Source: Biomaibacter acetigenes
GTDB taxonomy: Bacteria > Bacillota > Thermosediminibacteria > Thermosediminibacterales > Tepidanaerobacteraceae
DNA length: 64,000 nucleotides
Direction of reading: 5' to 3'
NCBI RefSeq assembly: GCF_003691585.1
Contig: NZ_CP033169.1
Span: forward strand, 2,232,001 to 2,296,000
The stretch's first letter is position 1. Every line of letters starts with the position of its first letter. The translations under genes were made by a program, and so were the position numbers. The notes under the pieces were generated by a model that had not been told where the DNA came from, did not search any database, and saw nothing but the letters and a program-made list of their open reading frames with translations. Positions 44,710 to 55,017 of this stretch are shown one piece after another.

Positions 44710-47640
44710 TTATTCCGCCGCTATCTGTTTCTTTTTCCGGGAGGTTTTTGAGGTTTTTGGAGTCTTTATAGCTTTGGATTCTCCGGTTTTGCATTCTTTA
44801 GTTTTTGATCCTTTAGTCTTTACCTCCAGTACTTTTTTTAGAAACTGCCCCGTGTAAGAATCATGGTTTTCCGCCACCTCCTCCGGGGTACCGGTGGCTA
44901 CCACCTCTCCGCCTCTGTCCCCTCCCTCGGGACCTAAATCTATGATGTAGTCGGCTGTCTTTATGACGTCCAGGTTGTGTTCTATGACTATCACGGTGCT
45001 GCCGCCCTCCACCAGCCGGTGCAGCACATCCAGGAGGTTCTGTATATCCGCAGGATGCAAGCCGGTGGTGGGTTCATCAAGAATGTATACGGTGCCTCCA
45101 TTGCTTTTCCTGGAAAGTTCGGTGGCCAGCTTCACCCTCTGGGCTTCCCCTCCTGATAATGTGGTAGAGGATTGCCCCAGCTTGATGTAGCCCAACCCTA
45201 CATCCTTCAAGGTCTCCAGCTTGCGCTTGATTTTAGGGATGTTCTGGAAAAAATCCAGAGCTTCCTCCACGGTCATGTCAAGCACTTCAGAGATATTTTT
45301 ACCCTTGTATTTGACCTCCAGAGTTTCTCTGTTGTAACGCTTTCCCTTGCACACCTCGCAGGGTACATATATATCCGCCAGGAAATGCATCTCAATTTTG
45401 ATGATGCCGTCTCCTTTGCAGGCCTCACACCTGCCGCCCTTTACATTGAAGCTGAATCGCCCGGGCTTGTACCCCCTCATGCGGGCCTCCGGGGTCATGG
45501 CGAATACTTCTCGGATGTCATTAAACACATTGGTATAAGTGGCCGGATTGGACCTCGGAGTCCTTCCTATGGGAGACTGGTCTATATCTATCACCTTTTC
45601 TATATGTTCCACGCCCAGAATTTTATCAAAGTCGCCGGCATTTGCCCGGGAGTTATAAAGCTTTTGTTTGAGGACTTTGTACAGTATTTCGTTGATTAAT
45701 GTGCTTTTCCCCGAGCCTGATACACCGGTGACGCACACGAAAAGCCCCAGCGGAAATCTTACATCGATATTCTTAAGATTATGCTCCCGGCAGCCCTTTA
45801 GTTCCAACCATTTTTCACCGGGCTTTCTCCTGATGGCGGGCACCGGAATACTTCTTTTGCCGCTGAGGTACTGTCCGGTTATGGAACCGTCACACTTTTC
45901 TATGTCTTCTACGGGTCCCGCCGCCACCACCTGGCCGCCGTGTTCTCCTGCCCCGGGGCCAATATCTATGATGTAATCCGCTGCCCTCATGGTATCTTCA
46001 TCATGTTCCACCACCAGCACCGTATTTCCAAGGTCCCTGAGTTCCTTAAGGGTCTTTAGCAGCCTTTCGTTGTCCCGCTGGTGAAGCCCTATGCTTGGCT
46101 CGTCAAGGATGTATAGCACCCCCACCAGCCGGGAACCGATCTGGGTTGCCAGCCTTATCCTCTGGGATTCGCCACCGGAAAGGGTCCCAGAAGCTCGATC
46201 GAGGGTCAGATAATCAAGACCTACATCCACCAGAAATTGAAGGCGGTTTTTAATCTCCTTTAAGACCTGATGGGCAATCATTTCTTCCCTCCGGGTGAGG
46301 GGAAGGTTTTCAAAAAAATTCATGGCTTCCCGAATGGAAAAGGCCGTAACCTCTGCTATGGACTTTCCGCCTACCGTCACCGCCAGACTCTCGGGCTTTA
46401 GCCTTGTACCCTTGCAGGCGGGGCAGGGCTTTGTGCTCATGTAGTCCTCGATCTCCTCCCGAGACCATTCCGAACCGGTTTCTTGATAGCGCCTCTTCAG
46501 ATTATTCACAACACCTTCAAAATATCCCCTGAAATGCCTGGTGTTGTCTCCAAAGCGGCTTTCATAATAAAACTCTATGGGTTCCCTGGAACCGTAAAGA
46601 ATTACATCCACCACTTCCGGAGGCATATCTTTTATGGGAGTATCCACATCGTACCCGTAATGATTCAATACAGCCTTCAGCATCTGATAATAATATCCAT
46701 CGGGCGAACTGTTCCACGGTTCAACGGCGCCCTCTGAAATGGATTTTGAACGGTCAGGGATGACCAGATCGGGGTCTATCTCCATATTGATACCCAGGCC
46801 GCTGCATACCGGGCATGCGCCATAGGGGCTATTAAAAGAAAACATGCGGGGGGTGAGTTCTTCGAGGCTTACACCGCAGTCAGCACAGGCAAAATTCTGA
46901 GAAAACAGCATCTCCTGACCATCGATGACATCTATTATCACCAGGCCTTCTGCCTGGGATAGGGCAGTCTCTATGGAATCCGCCAGCCTTGATTCTATTC
47001 CCGGTTTTAATACAATCCGGTCCACTATGATTTCTATATTGTGCTTCTTATATTTATCGAGTTTGATTTCCTCGCCGACATCCTTTATCTCGCCATCAAC
47101 CCGTACCCTTACAAAACCGCTCTTTTTTATCTGGTCAAAAAGTTTCTGGTATTCTCCCTTTCTTCCCCGCACCACCGGGGCCATCACCTGAATCCTGGTA
47201 CCCTCGGGCAATTCCATGACAGCATCCACCATCTGGTCTATGGTCTGCTGGGTAATTTCCCTACCGCATCTAGGGCAGTGGGGTTTTCCAATCCTGGCAA
47301 AGAGCAGCCTGAGGTAATCATAAATCTCCGTCACCGTCCCAACAGTGGACCTGGGATTCTTGCTGGTGGTCTTCTGGTCTATGGAAATGGCGGGAGAAAG
47401 ACCCTCGATATAATCTACATCGGGTTTGTCCACCTGACCCAGAAACTGTCGGGCATAGGCCGAAAGAGATTCCACATACCGCCTCTGGCCTTCGGCGTAT
47501 ATGGTATCAAAGGCCAGCGTGGATTTTCCGGAACCTGATAGGCCTGTAATAACCACCAGCTTATCCCTGGGAATCTCCACATCGATATTCTTCAAATTGT
47601 GCTCCCGGGCACCCTTTACAATGATTTTATCTGTAGGCAC
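44710..47640 (-). CDS. uvrA: Excinuclease ABC subunit A
   Basis: A 976-residue damage-recognition ATPase of nucleotide excision repair. Two ABC modules are visible: [20 protein letters not shown] with [20 protein letters not shown], and [17 protein letters not shown] with [16 protein letters not shown]. Zinc-binding Cys pairs are present ([18 protein letters not shown]). The last 35 residues after KVLEVKTK are a Lys/Thr-rich tail absent from most UvrA and probably disordered. It follows uvrB by about 100 bases; a GGATTTGCC/GGCAAATCC hairpin without a T tract lies between them. Confidence 0.97.
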   Translation of the reverse strand: MPTDKIIVKGAREHNLKNIDVEIPRDKLVVITGLSGSGKSTLAFDTIYAEGQRRYVESLSAYARQFLGQVDKPDVDYIEGLSPAISIDQKTTSKNPRSTVGTVTEIYDYLRLLFARIGKPHCPRCGREITQQTIDQMVDAVMELPEGTRIQVMAPVVRGRKGEYQKLFDQIKKSGFVRVRVDGEIKDVGEEIKLDKYKKHNIEIIVDRIVLKPGIESRLADSIETALSQAEGLVIIDVIDGQEMLFSQNFACADCGVSLEELTPRMFSFNSPYGACPVCSGLGINMEIDPDLVIPDRSKSISEGAVEPWNSSPDGYYYQMLKAVLNHYGYDVDTPIKDMPPEVVDVILYGSREPIEFYYESRFGDNTRHFRGYFEGVVNNLKRRYQETGSEWSREEIEDYMSTKPCPACKGTRLKPESLAVTVGGKSIAEVTAFSIREAMNFFENLPLTRREEMIAHQVLKEIKNRLQFLVDVGLDYLTLDRASGTLSGGESQRIRLATQIGSRLVGVLYILDEPSIGLHQRDNERLLKTLKELRDLGNTVLVVEHDEDTMRAADYIIDIGPGAGEHGGQVVAAGPVEDIEKCDGSITGQYLSGKRSIPVPAIRRKPGEKWLELKGCREHNLKNIDVRFPLGLFVCVTGVSGSGKSTLINEILYKVLKQKLYNSRANAGDFDKILGVEHIEKVIDIDQSPIGRTPRSNPATYTNVFNDIREVFAMTPEARMRGYKPGRFSFNVKGGRCEACKGDGIIKIEMHFLADIYVPCEVCKGKRYNRETLEVKYKGKNISEVLDMTVEEALDFFQNIPKIKRKLETLKDVGLGYIKLGQSSTTLSGGEAQRVKLATELSRKSNGGTVYILDEPTTGLHPADIQNLLDVLHRLVEGGSTVIVIEHNLDVIKTADYIIDLGPEGGDRGGEVVATGTPEEVAENHDSYTGQFLKKVLEVKTKGSKTKECKTGESKAIKTPKTSKTSRKKKQIAAE

Positions 47641-47742
47641 TAATCATCACTCCAAAAACAGTTTTCTTCTTTTCTACGTGTACCTTATTGTAATCGAAGG
47701 ATTTGCCTTTTCGGCAAATCCAGCTTAATCCGACCTCTGGCC

Positions 47743-49764
47743 TCAGACCTCCGCTTTTAGTCCGACTTCCGCTTTCCGCACTACGCTGAAGGCTTCTGCC
47801 TGCAGCTCAAAAATAAGGTCCCTTAGCCTTGCGGCCTTTTCGAACTCCAGATTTTTTGCGGCTTCCTTCATATCCTTTTCAAGTTTTTCAATAAAATTCT
47901 TCAGTTCCTTTTTGCTCATCCTGGTTACATCTTTATCCGGCAGGTATTCGGCACCGTCCTCCGCCACTTTTGTTGCCTCGATGACATCCCTCACCGCTTT
48001 CTTGACGGTCTGGGGGACTATACCATGCTTCTTGTTGTAATCCATCTGAATTTTGCGGCGCCGGTTGGTCTCATTTATAGCCCTGGCCATGGATTCGGTG
48101 ACGGTATCGGCGTACATGATGACCTTTCCCTCCACATTGCGGGCAGCCCGGCCTATGGTCTGTATAAGGGAAGTCTCTGACCTGAGAAAACCTTCCTTAT
48201 CCGCATCCAGTATGGCTACCAGGGACACCTCCGGCAGGTCAAGGCCTTCTCTCAAAAGGTTTATGCCCACCAGACAGTCAAACTTTCCCAATCTCAGGTC
48301 CCTGAGTATCTGCAGCCGTTCCAGAGTATGGATTTCCGAGTGAAGGTATCTCACCCTGATGCCGGACTCTTTGAGGTAATCGGTGAGATCTTCGGCCATC
48401 TTCTTTGTGAGGGTGGTCACCAGCACCCTCTGGTCTTTTTGAGCCCTTTTCTTTATCTCGGCAATGAGGTCATCGATCTGACCCTTTACCGGTCTTATCT
48501 CCACTTCGGGGTCCACCAGCCCCGTAGGCCTGATGATCTGCTCCACCACCCTGGAACTCTTTTCCAGCTCATAAGGACCCGGAGTGGCCGAGAGGAAGAC
48601 TACCTGATTTATGCGCTGTTCGAATTCCTCAAAGATGAGGGGCCTGTTATCAAAGGCCGAAGGCAGCCTGAATCCGTGCTCCACCAGGGCTTCCTTCCGG
48701 GACCTATCCCCAGCCCACATGGCGTGAAGCTGCGGCAGGGTAACGTGGGATTCATCAATTATTATGAGATAATCCTTTGGAAAATAATCCAGAAGGGTGA
48801 AGGGCGCTTCTCCCGGCTTCCTTCCGGTAAGATGCCTGGAGTAGTTTTCTATGCCCTTGCAGTAACCCATCTCCCGGAGCATTTCTATGTCATAATTAGT
48901 CCTCTGTTCCAGGCGGGCTGCCTCCAGTACTTTACCCTTTTCCCTGAGCTCTGCCAGCCTCTGTTTCAATTCTTCCTGGATGGACTTTATGGCAGACTCA
49001 ATCTTGTCTTTAGGTGTCGCATAATGGGATGCGGGGAAAATGGAGACATGGTTTCTCTGCCCTATTATTTCACCGGTTAAGGTATCCACTTCTGTGATCC
49101 TATCGATGGTATCCCCGAAAAATTCCACCCGGATGGCCCTTTCCGTAAAGGATGCCGGGTATATTTCCAGCACATCACCGCGCATCCGGAAGGTCCCACG
49201 CTGGAAATCGTATTCGTTGCGGCTGTACTGGATATCTATCAGTTTGCGGACTACTTCGTCCCTCTCTCTCTCCATACCCGGCCTGAGAGAAATAACCTGA
49301 TTTTCGTAATCTTCGGGAGAACCCAAACTGTATATGCATGAAACGCTGGCAACTATAATCACATCCCTGCGTTCGAAAAGGGCAGCAGTGGCCGAGTGTC
49401 TTAATTTATCAATCTCGTCGTTTATGGAAGAGTCTTTTTCGATATAGGTGTCTGTCTGGGGTATATATGCCTCGGGTTGATAGTAGTCATAATAGCTCAC
49501 AAAGTACTCTACCGCATTGTTGGGCAGGAACTCTTTGAGTTCGCTGCAGAGCTGTCCCGCCAGGGTCTTGTTGTGGGCTATCACAAGAGTGGGTTTCTGG
49601 ACCTCCTGTATGAGGTGGGCTATGGTAAAAGTCTTGCCGGTGCCGGTAGCCCCTAAAAGGGTCTGGAACTTATATCCCTTTCTGACTCCTTCGGCCAGCT
49701 CTTTTATGGCTCTGGGCTGGTCGCCCCGCGGAACATATTCGGAAATTACCTGAAAGTTCCCCAT
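47743..49764 (-). CDS. uvrB: Excinuclease ABC subunit B
   Basis: A 673-residue helicase-like subunit that verifies damage after UvrA. It shows [18 protein letters not shown] (Walker A), the beta-hairpin region [20 protein letters not shown], the DESHVTLPQ helicase motif, [20 protein letters not shown], and the C-terminal UVR motif ([20 protein letters not shown]). The ATG at 49764 follows AGAAGGTGTTTTT; the longer in-frame start at 49797 lacks a site. The last residues ([10 protein letters not shown]) extend slightly beyond the usual end. No LexA-type box was identified upstream. Confidence 0.96.
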   Translation of the reverse strand: MGNFQVISEYVPRGDQPRAIKELAEGVRKGYKFQTLLGATGTGKTFTIAHLIQEVQKPTLVIAHNKTLAGQLCSELKEFLPNNAVEYFVSYYDYYQPEAYIPQTDTYIEKDSSINDEIDKLRHSATAALFERRDVIIVASVSCIYSLGSPEDYENQVISLRPGMERERDEVVRKLIDIQYSRNEYDFQRGTFRMRGDVLEIYPASFTERAIRVEFFGDTIDRITEVDTLTGEIIGQRNHVSIFPASHYATPKDKIESAIKSIQEELKQRLAELREKGKVLEAARLEQRTNYDIEMLREMGYCKGIENYSRHLTGRKPGEAPFTLLDYFPKDYLIIIDESHVTLPQLHAMWAGDRSRKEALVEHGFRLPSAFDNRPLIFEEFEQRINQVVFLSATPGPYELEKSSRVVEQIIRPTGLVDPEVEIRPVKGQIDDLIAEIKKRAQKDQRVLVTTLTKKMAEDLTDYLKESGIRVRYLHSEIHTLERLQILRDLRLGKFDCLVGINLLREGLDLPEVSLVAILDADKEGFLRSETSLIQTIGRAARNVEGKVIMYADTVTESMARAINETNRRRKIQMDYNKKHGIVPQTVKKAVRDVIEATKVAEDGAEYLPDKDVTRMSKKELKNFIEKLEKDMKEAAKNLEFEKAARLRDLIFELQAEAFSVVRKAEVGLKAEV

Positions 49765-50103
49765 AAAAACACCTTCTTTTCGTTTCAGTATCATCATTTT
49801 TAATATTCTTCGGCGCTATATTCTATCACTAAACCATATCGTTAGATTATTATATCATATAATAATTTCCATGAAAAGAGAAAACACGAAAATATGTTCG
49901 GTGCAGAACCAAAGCTTAAAAGCTTAATTAAAAAGGAAGCAAGGGAACCGTCCCGGTGCTTCCTAAAAAGTGGAGTTTATATATATAAACCTTTCGGTTG
50001 TTTTCGGCTGCCTTCGGCAGCCTCTTATGTTAAAGGGAGGGAAAACTTTATTCATGCTTATAATAGGCTGAAAGACAGTCCTGATATTTTTGTGGCAAAA
50101 TGT
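49765..50103. other. Intergenic region with hairpins upstream of uvrB
   Basis: Holds the uvrB promoter region, the palindrome at 49934-49964, a GGCTGCC-TTC-GGCAGCC hairpin near 50008-50024, and a 78-codon plus-strand frame that runs through the hairpins and is probably not a gene. Confidence 0.4.
49934..49964 (+). repeat. Palindrome with GGGACGGTTCCC core, copy 1
   Basis: AGGAAGC and GCTTCCT enclose GGGAACCGTCCC. The reverse complement shares the GGGACGGTTCC core with the larger palindrome after metQ (54267-54327). Similar hairpins are, from memory, scattered through many clostridial genomes. Confidence 0.5.
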
Positions 50104-50128
50104 AAAAACCGGGGTCATCCCGGTTTTT
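50104..50128 (-). terminator. Terminator of the 65-residue protein gene
   Basis: AAAAACCGGG-GTCAT-CCCGGTTTTT, symmetric, so it can work on both strands. It overlaps the stop codon of the minus-strand gene. Confidence 0.85.
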
Positions 50129-50324
50129 AGTTCATGTAAATGATCTTGTTCCTGCGGCGGGTGAAAAAACCACTGGATTTCCTGCCATAAGTATCCTTGT
50201 CGCCGGATTGAGTATCTATGCTCATTATTTTCAGCATGATCTCCCGCTTTTCATCTCCAGTTGCAGTGGTATAGGCTTTCAGCAGCATATCTCTTTCGCG
50301 GTCTAAGTACTCGTTTCTTGTCAT
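50127..50324 (-). CDS. Small hypothetical protein (65 aa)
   Basis: Not recognised. A hydrophilic, highly charged protein with a helical N-terminal half (NEYLDRERDMLLKAYTTATG) and a basic C-terminus (GRKSSGFFTRRRNKIIY) suited to binding nucleic acid or membrane phosphates. It has a good ribosome site (AAGGAGGGAAATCG) and a terminator overlapping its stop, which supports real expression. No signal peptide or cysteine motif. It lies alone between uvrB and the FAH-family gene on the same strand. Confidence 0.6.
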   Translation of the reverse strand: MTRNEYLDRERDMLLKAYTTATGDEKREIMLKIMSIDTQSGDKDTYGRKSSGFFTRRRNKIIYMN

Positions 50325-50562
50325 CGATTTCCCTCCTTTTTCTGCGTATTTTTTATATATGAGTATAGGAAAATTAGTACAATAATTATAAAGACTGTTA
50401 GTTCTTTCACAAACATTATAGCATACTGTAAACTTCCGTTCAAGTATATAAAGTTAAAAAAATCGTATAATTTTCGAAAAATTATCTTTTAATCTCTATT
50501 TTTCTTTATTTATCGATGTATTTCATCTAAATGTTATTTTCTCCAGATTCCTGTTTTTTATA

Positions 50563-50585
50563 CAAAAAAACCCGAAATTTTCGGG
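50563..50585 (-). terminator. Intrinsic terminator of the FAH-family gene
   Basis: On the minus strand CCCGAAAATTTCGGG is followed by T7, directly after the stop codon. The 50325-50562 gap beyond it is AT-rich with no other feature seen. Confidence 0.88.
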
Positions 50586-50586
50586 C

Positions 50587-51339
50587 TCATAAAACATAAT
50601 TTTTCAACTTACCTATACCTTCTATGACAACCTCCACGGTATCCCCCTTTTGCATGGGGCCGATACCTGCGGGGGTGCCGGTCATCACCACATCGCCGGG
50701 CATAAGGGTCATCACCCGGGACATGAAGCTTATGAGTTCATAAACAGGAGTTATCATCATCGCAGTTGAAGAACTCTGTTTCAGTTCACCGTTTAGATAT
50801 GTCTGTATTTTAAGGTTGTCAGGATTTAGCTCTGTTTCGATCCATGGTCCCAGTGGACAGAAAGTGTCGAAGGATTTGCCCCTGGTCCACTGTATATCCT
50901 TTTTCTGCAGGTCCCGGGCCGTAACATCATTGCCGCAGGTATATCCCAGGATATACCGGGGAATATCCTCAGGCGGCACATTTTTGCATGCTTCTTTTAT
51001 AACCACAGCCAGTTCACCCTCATAATCCACCCTTTGGGACATGTCAGGATATATGATTCCATCGCCGGGGTTTATAACGGCAGTGGGTGGTTTTAAAAAT
51101 AATGTAGGTTCTTCAGGAATTCCTTCCCCCATCTCCAGGGCGTGTTCTCTGTAGTTTTTCCCCACGCACACTATTTTGGAAGGAGCTGCGGGGGCGAGTA
51201 GTGTTACTTCCGAAATATTGTAACGGTTTTTGCCTGTTTTTAATTTGCCGAAGACATCTCCTTTTATTTCTGAAATAGAATCCATGTCCAGAACTCCGTA
51301 TTTTACCTCATCATTATACTTGAATCTCACAATTCTCAA
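50587..51339 (-). CDS. Fumarylacetoacetate hydrolase family protein
   Basis: A 250-residue FAH-fold enzyme of the type that decarboxylates oxaloacetate or acts on acylpyruvates and ring-cleavage diketo acids. The core is visible as CVGKNYREHALEMG, the metal ligands in VDYEGELAVVIKE and YTCGNDVTARDLQ, and the loop GDVVMTGTPAGIGPM. Substrates within this family cannot be told from sequence. It is divergent from the SAM-riboswitch met operon and forms a single-gene unit. Start ATG follows AGGAGGGCCTTAG. Confidence 0.9.
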   Translation of the reverse strand: MRIVRFKYNDEVKYGVLDMDSISEIKGDVFGKLKTGKNRYNISEVTLLAPAAPSKIVCVGKNYREHALEMGEGIPEEPTLFLKPPTAVINPGDGIIYPDMSQRVDYEGELAVVIKEACKNVPPEDIPRYILGYTCGNDVTARDLQKKDIQWTRGKSFDTFCPLGPWIETELNPDNLKIQTYLNGELKQSSSTAMMITPVYELISFMSRVMTLMPGDVVMTGTPAGIGPMQKGDTVEVVIEGIGKLKNYVL

Positions 51340-51428
51340 TCTAAGGCCCTCCTATTTTATTTAATCCAGCTTTTTACATTTTACTATATTATTTGACATT
51401 AATCAATGGATTATTTTTTTGTACGCTA

Positions 51429-51457
51429 TTGACAAATCTATTAAACCATGCTAACAT
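51429..51457 (+). promoter_or_regulatory. Sigma-A promoter of metNIQ
   Basis: TTGACA (51429-51434), a 17-base spacer and TAACAT (51452-51457). Transcription would start about 20 bases before the SAM riboswitch, which supports the assignment. Confidence 0.8.
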
Positions 51458-51485
51458 GTTAATCAACAAAAACGAATATAAAAAA

Positions 51486-51603
51486 CTCTTATCGAGAGCA
51501 GGCTGAGGGACTGGCCCTATGACGCCCGGCAACCGGCAGCGAAAAGTTTCTCACTGCATCGGTGCTAATTCCTGCAGAACGATATGTTCTGACAGATGAG
51601 AGG
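51486..51603 (+). ncRNA. SAM-I (S-box) riboswitch
   Basis: The S-box core is present in order: CTCTTATCGAGAGC, GGCTGAGGGACTGGCCC, ATGACGCCCGGCAACC, GGTGCTAATTCCTGC and GACAGATGAGAG. P1 is CTCTTATC with GATGAGAG. When S-adenosylmethionine binds, the aptamer holds P1, so the downstream terminator forms and the methionine importer is off. The GATGAGAGG strand can instead pair with CCTCTTC to form the antiterminator. Confidence 0.96.
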
Positions 51604-51613
51604 GTTTACGATG

Positions 51614-51644
51614 CCTCTTCTTGTCGTCAGAAGGGGTTTTTTAT
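51614..51644 (+). terminator. SAM riboswitch expression-platform terminator
   Basis: CCTCTTCT-TGTCGTC-AGAAGGGG followed by T6, located between the S-box aptamer and metN. Its 5' arm competes with the P1 3' strand. Confidence 0.92.
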
Positions 51645-51674
51645 TTTCATTTTAAACGGAGGTTTACGATTAAT

Positions 51675-52709
51675 ATGATCTATATAAAAAACCTCACTAA
51701 AGTGTATCATTCGGATTCAGGCGATGTGAAAGCCCTGGACGAGGTCAACCTTCACATCAAAAAGGGAGAAATCTTCGGTATAATAGGTCTCAGCGGTGCG
51801 GGCAAGAGCACGCTGCTCAGGTGTATCAACATGCTGGAAAAACCTACTTCCGGTTCGGTAGAAATAGACGGTGTGGAAATGACTTCCCTCTCCCCCAATG
51901 AATTAAAAGAAATGCGCAAAAAGATAGGCATGATCTTTCAGCATTTCAACCTTCTTACTTCCAGAAATGTAAGGGGCAATGTGGCCTTTCCTCTGGAGAT
52001 AGCCGGTGTGGATAAAAAGACTATTAATCAAAAGGTGGAAAGACTGCTGGACCTGGTGGGGCTCTCAGATAAGGCGGATAGTTTCCCCTCACAGCTTTCC
52101 GGAGGTCAGAAGCAGAGGGTGGGCATTGCAAGGGCATTGGCCAATGACCCGAAGGTACTGCTGTGCGATGAAGCCACTTCAGCCCTGGACCCCCAGACAA
52201 CCCTTTCCATTTTAAACCTCCTAAAGGATATCAACAAGAAATTGGGAATTACCATAGTGCTTATCACCCACGAGATGAATGTTATAAAGCAGATTTGTAA
52301 CAGTGTGGCAGTCATCGAAAAGAGTAGAGTGGTGGAACAGGGGTCGCTGCTGGAGGTCTTTGCAAATCCAAAGACCGATACCGCAAGAAACTTTTTAAAA
52401 TCGGTCACCCTGTCGGAGCTGCCCGAGGAACTAAAGGAGAGGATCCGCAATTTAGACCACGGTCACCTGGAAGGCAGGATTGTAAAGATAGGCTTCTTCG
52501 GCAAAGTCACCGCCGAGCCCGTCATATCCACCCTTGTCAAAAAGTTCGATGTGGATGCCAATATTCTATACGGCAACATTGACCATATCCAGGATACTCC
52601 TTACGGCATGCTGGTGGTGGAGCTCCGGGGAAAAAATGGCGGTGCAAACAGTGCTATTGAATATTTAAAAACTCTGGGGCTTAAAGTAGAGGTGATAGTA
52701 AATGTCTGA
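51675..52709 (+). CDS. metN: Methionine ABC transporter ATP-binding protein MetN
   Basis: A 344-residue ATPase: Walker [18 protein letters not shown], signature [15 protein letters not shown], Walker [14 protein letters not shown]. The C-terminal ACT-like NIL domain (about 260-344, [20 protein letters not shown]) binds methionine and inhibits transport when the cell is replete. The ATG at 51675 lies after CGGAGG; the spacing is a little long. The gene is read through the SAM riboswitch and overlaps metI by eight bases. Confidence 0.96.
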   Translation: MIYIKNLTKVYHSDSGDVKALDEVNLHIKKGEIFGIIGLSGAGKSTLLRCINMLEKPTSGSVEIDGVEMTSLSPNELKEMRKKIGMIFQHFNLLTSRNVRGNVAFPLEIAGVDKKTINQKVERLLDLVGLSDKADSFPSQLSGGQKQRVGIARALANDPKVLLCDEATSALDPQTTLSILNLLKDINKKLGITIVLITHEMNVIKQICNSVAVIEKSRVVEQGSLLEVFANPKTDTARNFLKSVTLSELPEELKERIRNLDHGHLEGRIVKIGFFGKVTAEPVISTLVKKFDVDANILYGNIDHIQDTPYGMLVVELRGKNGGANSAIEYLKTLGLKVEVIVNV

Positions 52710-53355
52710 AACCATAAACCTTCTCCTGGTGTCATCCTGGCAGACCATTTACATGGTGCTGGTATCGGTGTGTATAGCCACAGTTTTCGGTATACCCCTC
52801 GGAATATTACTGCTGATTACCGATAAAGGCCACATACTTCAAAATGGTCCCCTGAATAAGGTGCTGGGGACAATAGTGAACATATTTCGGTCTGTCCCCT
52901 TTATAATTCTTCTCATCGTACTTATACCTTTTACAAGGTTTTTGGTGGGGACTTCCATCGGGACTACCGCCGCCATAGTTCCCCTTTCCATAGCCGCTAT
53001 TCCCTTCATGGGGCGGCTCACGGAGACCTCCCTCCGGGAAGTTGGCCGGGGAATTATCGAAGCGGCCCAGGCTATGGGAGCTTCTCCGCTTCAAATAATT
53101 ACAAAGGTGCTTGTCCCCGAGGCGTTGCCATCTATCGTCTCAGGAATCACCATCACCACGATAAACCTGGTAGGATATTCCGCCATGGCAGGCGTCATAG
53201 GAGGAGGTGGTCTCGGAGACCTGGCAGTAAGATACGGTTACCAGCGTTTCATGCCGGATATCATGCTGTATACCGTCATAATTCTGGTGGTCATGGTGCA
53301 GTTGACCCAGATGCTGGGAGATTTTACAGTAAAGCAGATTTCCAGAAATCGTTGA
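52702..53355 (+). CDS. metI: Methionine ABC transporter permease MetI
   Basis: A 217-residue permease with five to six membrane helices. It carries the MetI pattern [39 protein letters not shown] and the EAA coupling loop [20 protein letters not shown]. It overlaps metN by eight bases, so translation is coupled. Confidence 0.95.
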   Translation: MSETINLLLVSSWQTIYMVLVSVCIATVFGIPLGILLLITDKGHILQNGPLNKVLGTIVNIFRSVPFIILLIVLIPFTRFLVGTSIGTTAAIVPLSIAAIPFMGRLTETSLREVGRGIIEAAQAMGASPLQIITKVLVPEALPSIVSGITITTINLVGYSAMAGVIGGGGLGDLAVRYGYQRFMPDIMLYTVIILVVMVQLTQMLGDFTVKQISRNR

Positions 53356-53403
53356 TTAACGTTCAGGAGATTCCAATCAAAATAATGTAAAGGAGATGTT
53401 AGA

Positions 53404-54255
53404 ATGAAGAAAACTTTAGTACTGATTCTGGTATTGGGCCTTTTTCTGGCAGTCATCGCAGGATGTGGTGCAAAGCAAAATTCCGCTTCTACCCCCGGTG
53501 AGCAATCCCAGGATAAAAGCTCACAAGAGGCAAAGCCTGTAACCATAAAAGTGGGAGCTTCTCCAGTCCCCCATGCGGAAATACTGAATGTGGTAAAACC
53601 CATTCTTGAAAAAGAAGGCATTAAACTGGATATAGTGGAATTCACCGACTACAATCAACCCAACCTGCAGCTGGCTGACAAACAGCTTGATGCCAATTAT
53701 TTCCAACATATTCCCTATCTCGAAAAATTCTCAAAAGATCATAACCTTGATCTGACCTATATTGCAAAAGTCCACATAGAACCCATGGGAGTTTATTCGA
53801 AAAAGGTTAAAAACCTGAATGACTTAAAAGAAGGCGCCAGCGTGGCCATACCCAATGATCCCACCAATGGCGGCAGGGCTTTGCTGCTCCTGCAAAAAGC
53901 CGGTGTATTAAAATTAAAAGATGGTGTCGGCATCAACGCCACCGTCAATGATATTGCTGAAAATCCCAAGAAACTCAAGATTCAGGAACTGGAAGCCGCC
54001 ACACTGCCGAGAGTGCTTCAGGATGTGGATGCGGCTGTCATAAACACCAACTATGCTCTGGAGGCAAAACTGGTACCCACCAAAGATGCCCTGGCCATTG
54101 AATCCGCCGACTCTCCCTATGTGAATATCCTGGCTGTGCGCAAAGGTGATGAAAACAGGCCGGAACTTAAGAAACTGGCCGAGGCATTGAATACCCCCGA
54201 AGTCAAAAAATTCATTGAGGATAAGTATCAGGGTGCCGTAGTTCCCGCATTCTAA
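53404..54255 (+). CDS. metQ: Methionine-binding lipoprotein MetQ
   Basis: A 283-residue NlpA/MetQ-type lipoprotein with lipobox FLAVIAGCGA. The mature part shows KVGASPVPHAEILNVVKPIL, DYNQPNLQLADKQLDANYFQ and AVINTNYALEAKL, which surround the methionine site. It follows metI by 48 bases with a good ribosome site (AAAGGAGATGTTAGA). The operon ends before the palindrome at 54267. Confidence 0.95.
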   Translation: MKKTLVLILVLGLFLAVIAGCGAKQNSASTPGEQSQDKSSQEAKPVTIKVGASPVPHAEILNVVKPILEKEGIKLDIVEFTDYNQPNLQLADKQLDANYFQHIPYLEKFSKDHNLDLTYIAKVHIEPMGVYSKKVKNLNDLKEGASVAIPNDPTNGGRALLLLQKAGVLKLKDGVGINATVNDIAENPKKLKIQELEAATLPRVLQDVDAAVINTNYALEAKLVPTKDALAIESADSPYVNILAVRKGDENRPELKKLAEALNTPEVKKFIEDKYQGAVVPAF

Positions 54256-54266
54256 AAAAGACAAGA

Positions 54267-54327
54267 AAGACAAGGGGACGGTTCCTCTGTCTAAATGAAA
54301 AAGACAGGGGAATTCTTCCCTTGTCTT
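54267..54327 (+). repeat. Long palindrome with GGGACGGTTCC core, copy 2
   Basis: AAGACAAGGGGA pairs with TCTTCCCTTGTCTT and, inside, CCTCTGTC with GACAGGGG. No T tract follows, so it is not a standard terminator, though it could end or protect the metNIQ transcript. Shares its core with 49934-49964. Confidence 0.55.
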
Positions 54328-54355
54328 ACTTTATAAAATTATAAAGGTGATTCAT

Positions 54356-55013
54356 TTGATTAATGAAAAACAAAAGATAGGAGTAATTGCGGGCACGCCG
54401 GTAGATACTCAAATGGGAGTAGATTTTATCCTGGCAAAGGGCCATGAAGCCATAGGAGTTCCTACCGCATCCTGCCCCCAGGAACAAAATCTTCTTCAGT
54501 TTTTAAGTCCTGATGTACTTACCGAAAAAGTGTCGAATATAATAAAGGGCTTTCAGGAAAAGGGCATTTACAGGACCATGTTATATTGCAACTCCCTTTC
54601 ATCGGCTATAAATCTTGAAAAAATAAAAACATCTTTCCCCCAGAGCCGTATAATGACACCACTGGACGTATATGAAAATCTTGCTTCACGATACAAAAAT
54701 ATTATACTTTGGGCTGCTAACGGTCAGTGCTTGGAAGGAATAGAAAAAATATTTTATGAGAAAAACCCTTTCATAGATATAATGGGTTTTTCAATGCTCC
54801 CGGTGATAAAAGCCATCGAGGCTCTGGAGCCGCCGGCTCAGATAATAGACAGGTTCAATTTAAACCATATTGTAGCGGCATCCGACAAAGCCGAATGTCT
54901 GGTGCTGGGCTGCACTCATCTTCCCTACCTTAAAGAAAACCTACAAAAAAAAGGCCGGTATCGCCATCATTGACCCGGCCGAGGAAATGCTCGAAAAACT
55001 TCTTAGTGATTAG
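54356..55013 (+). CDS. Aspartate/glutamate racemase family protein, frameshifted near 3' end
   Basis: About 219 residues once repaired. It carries the two-cysteine racemase pattern: the N-terminal IGVIAGTPVDTQMGVDF, first Cys in MLYCNSLSSAINL, second Cys in CLVLGCTHLPYLK. Removing one A from the A8 run at 54945-54952 lets the protein end QKKAGIAIIDPAEEMLEKLL at the TAG 55011-55013. The TTG at 54356 is chosen because AAAGGTGA lies before it; the GTG at 54347 is part of that site. It may be an amino-acid racemase rather than true MurI; the substrate is not known. Confidence 0.8.
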
Positions 55014-55017
55014 GTAA

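Noticed and set aside
49894-50130. 78-codon plus-strand frame upstream of uvrB
   Set aside because: It runs through two hairpins and the symmetric terminator, has no ribosome site, and its composition follows the repeats.
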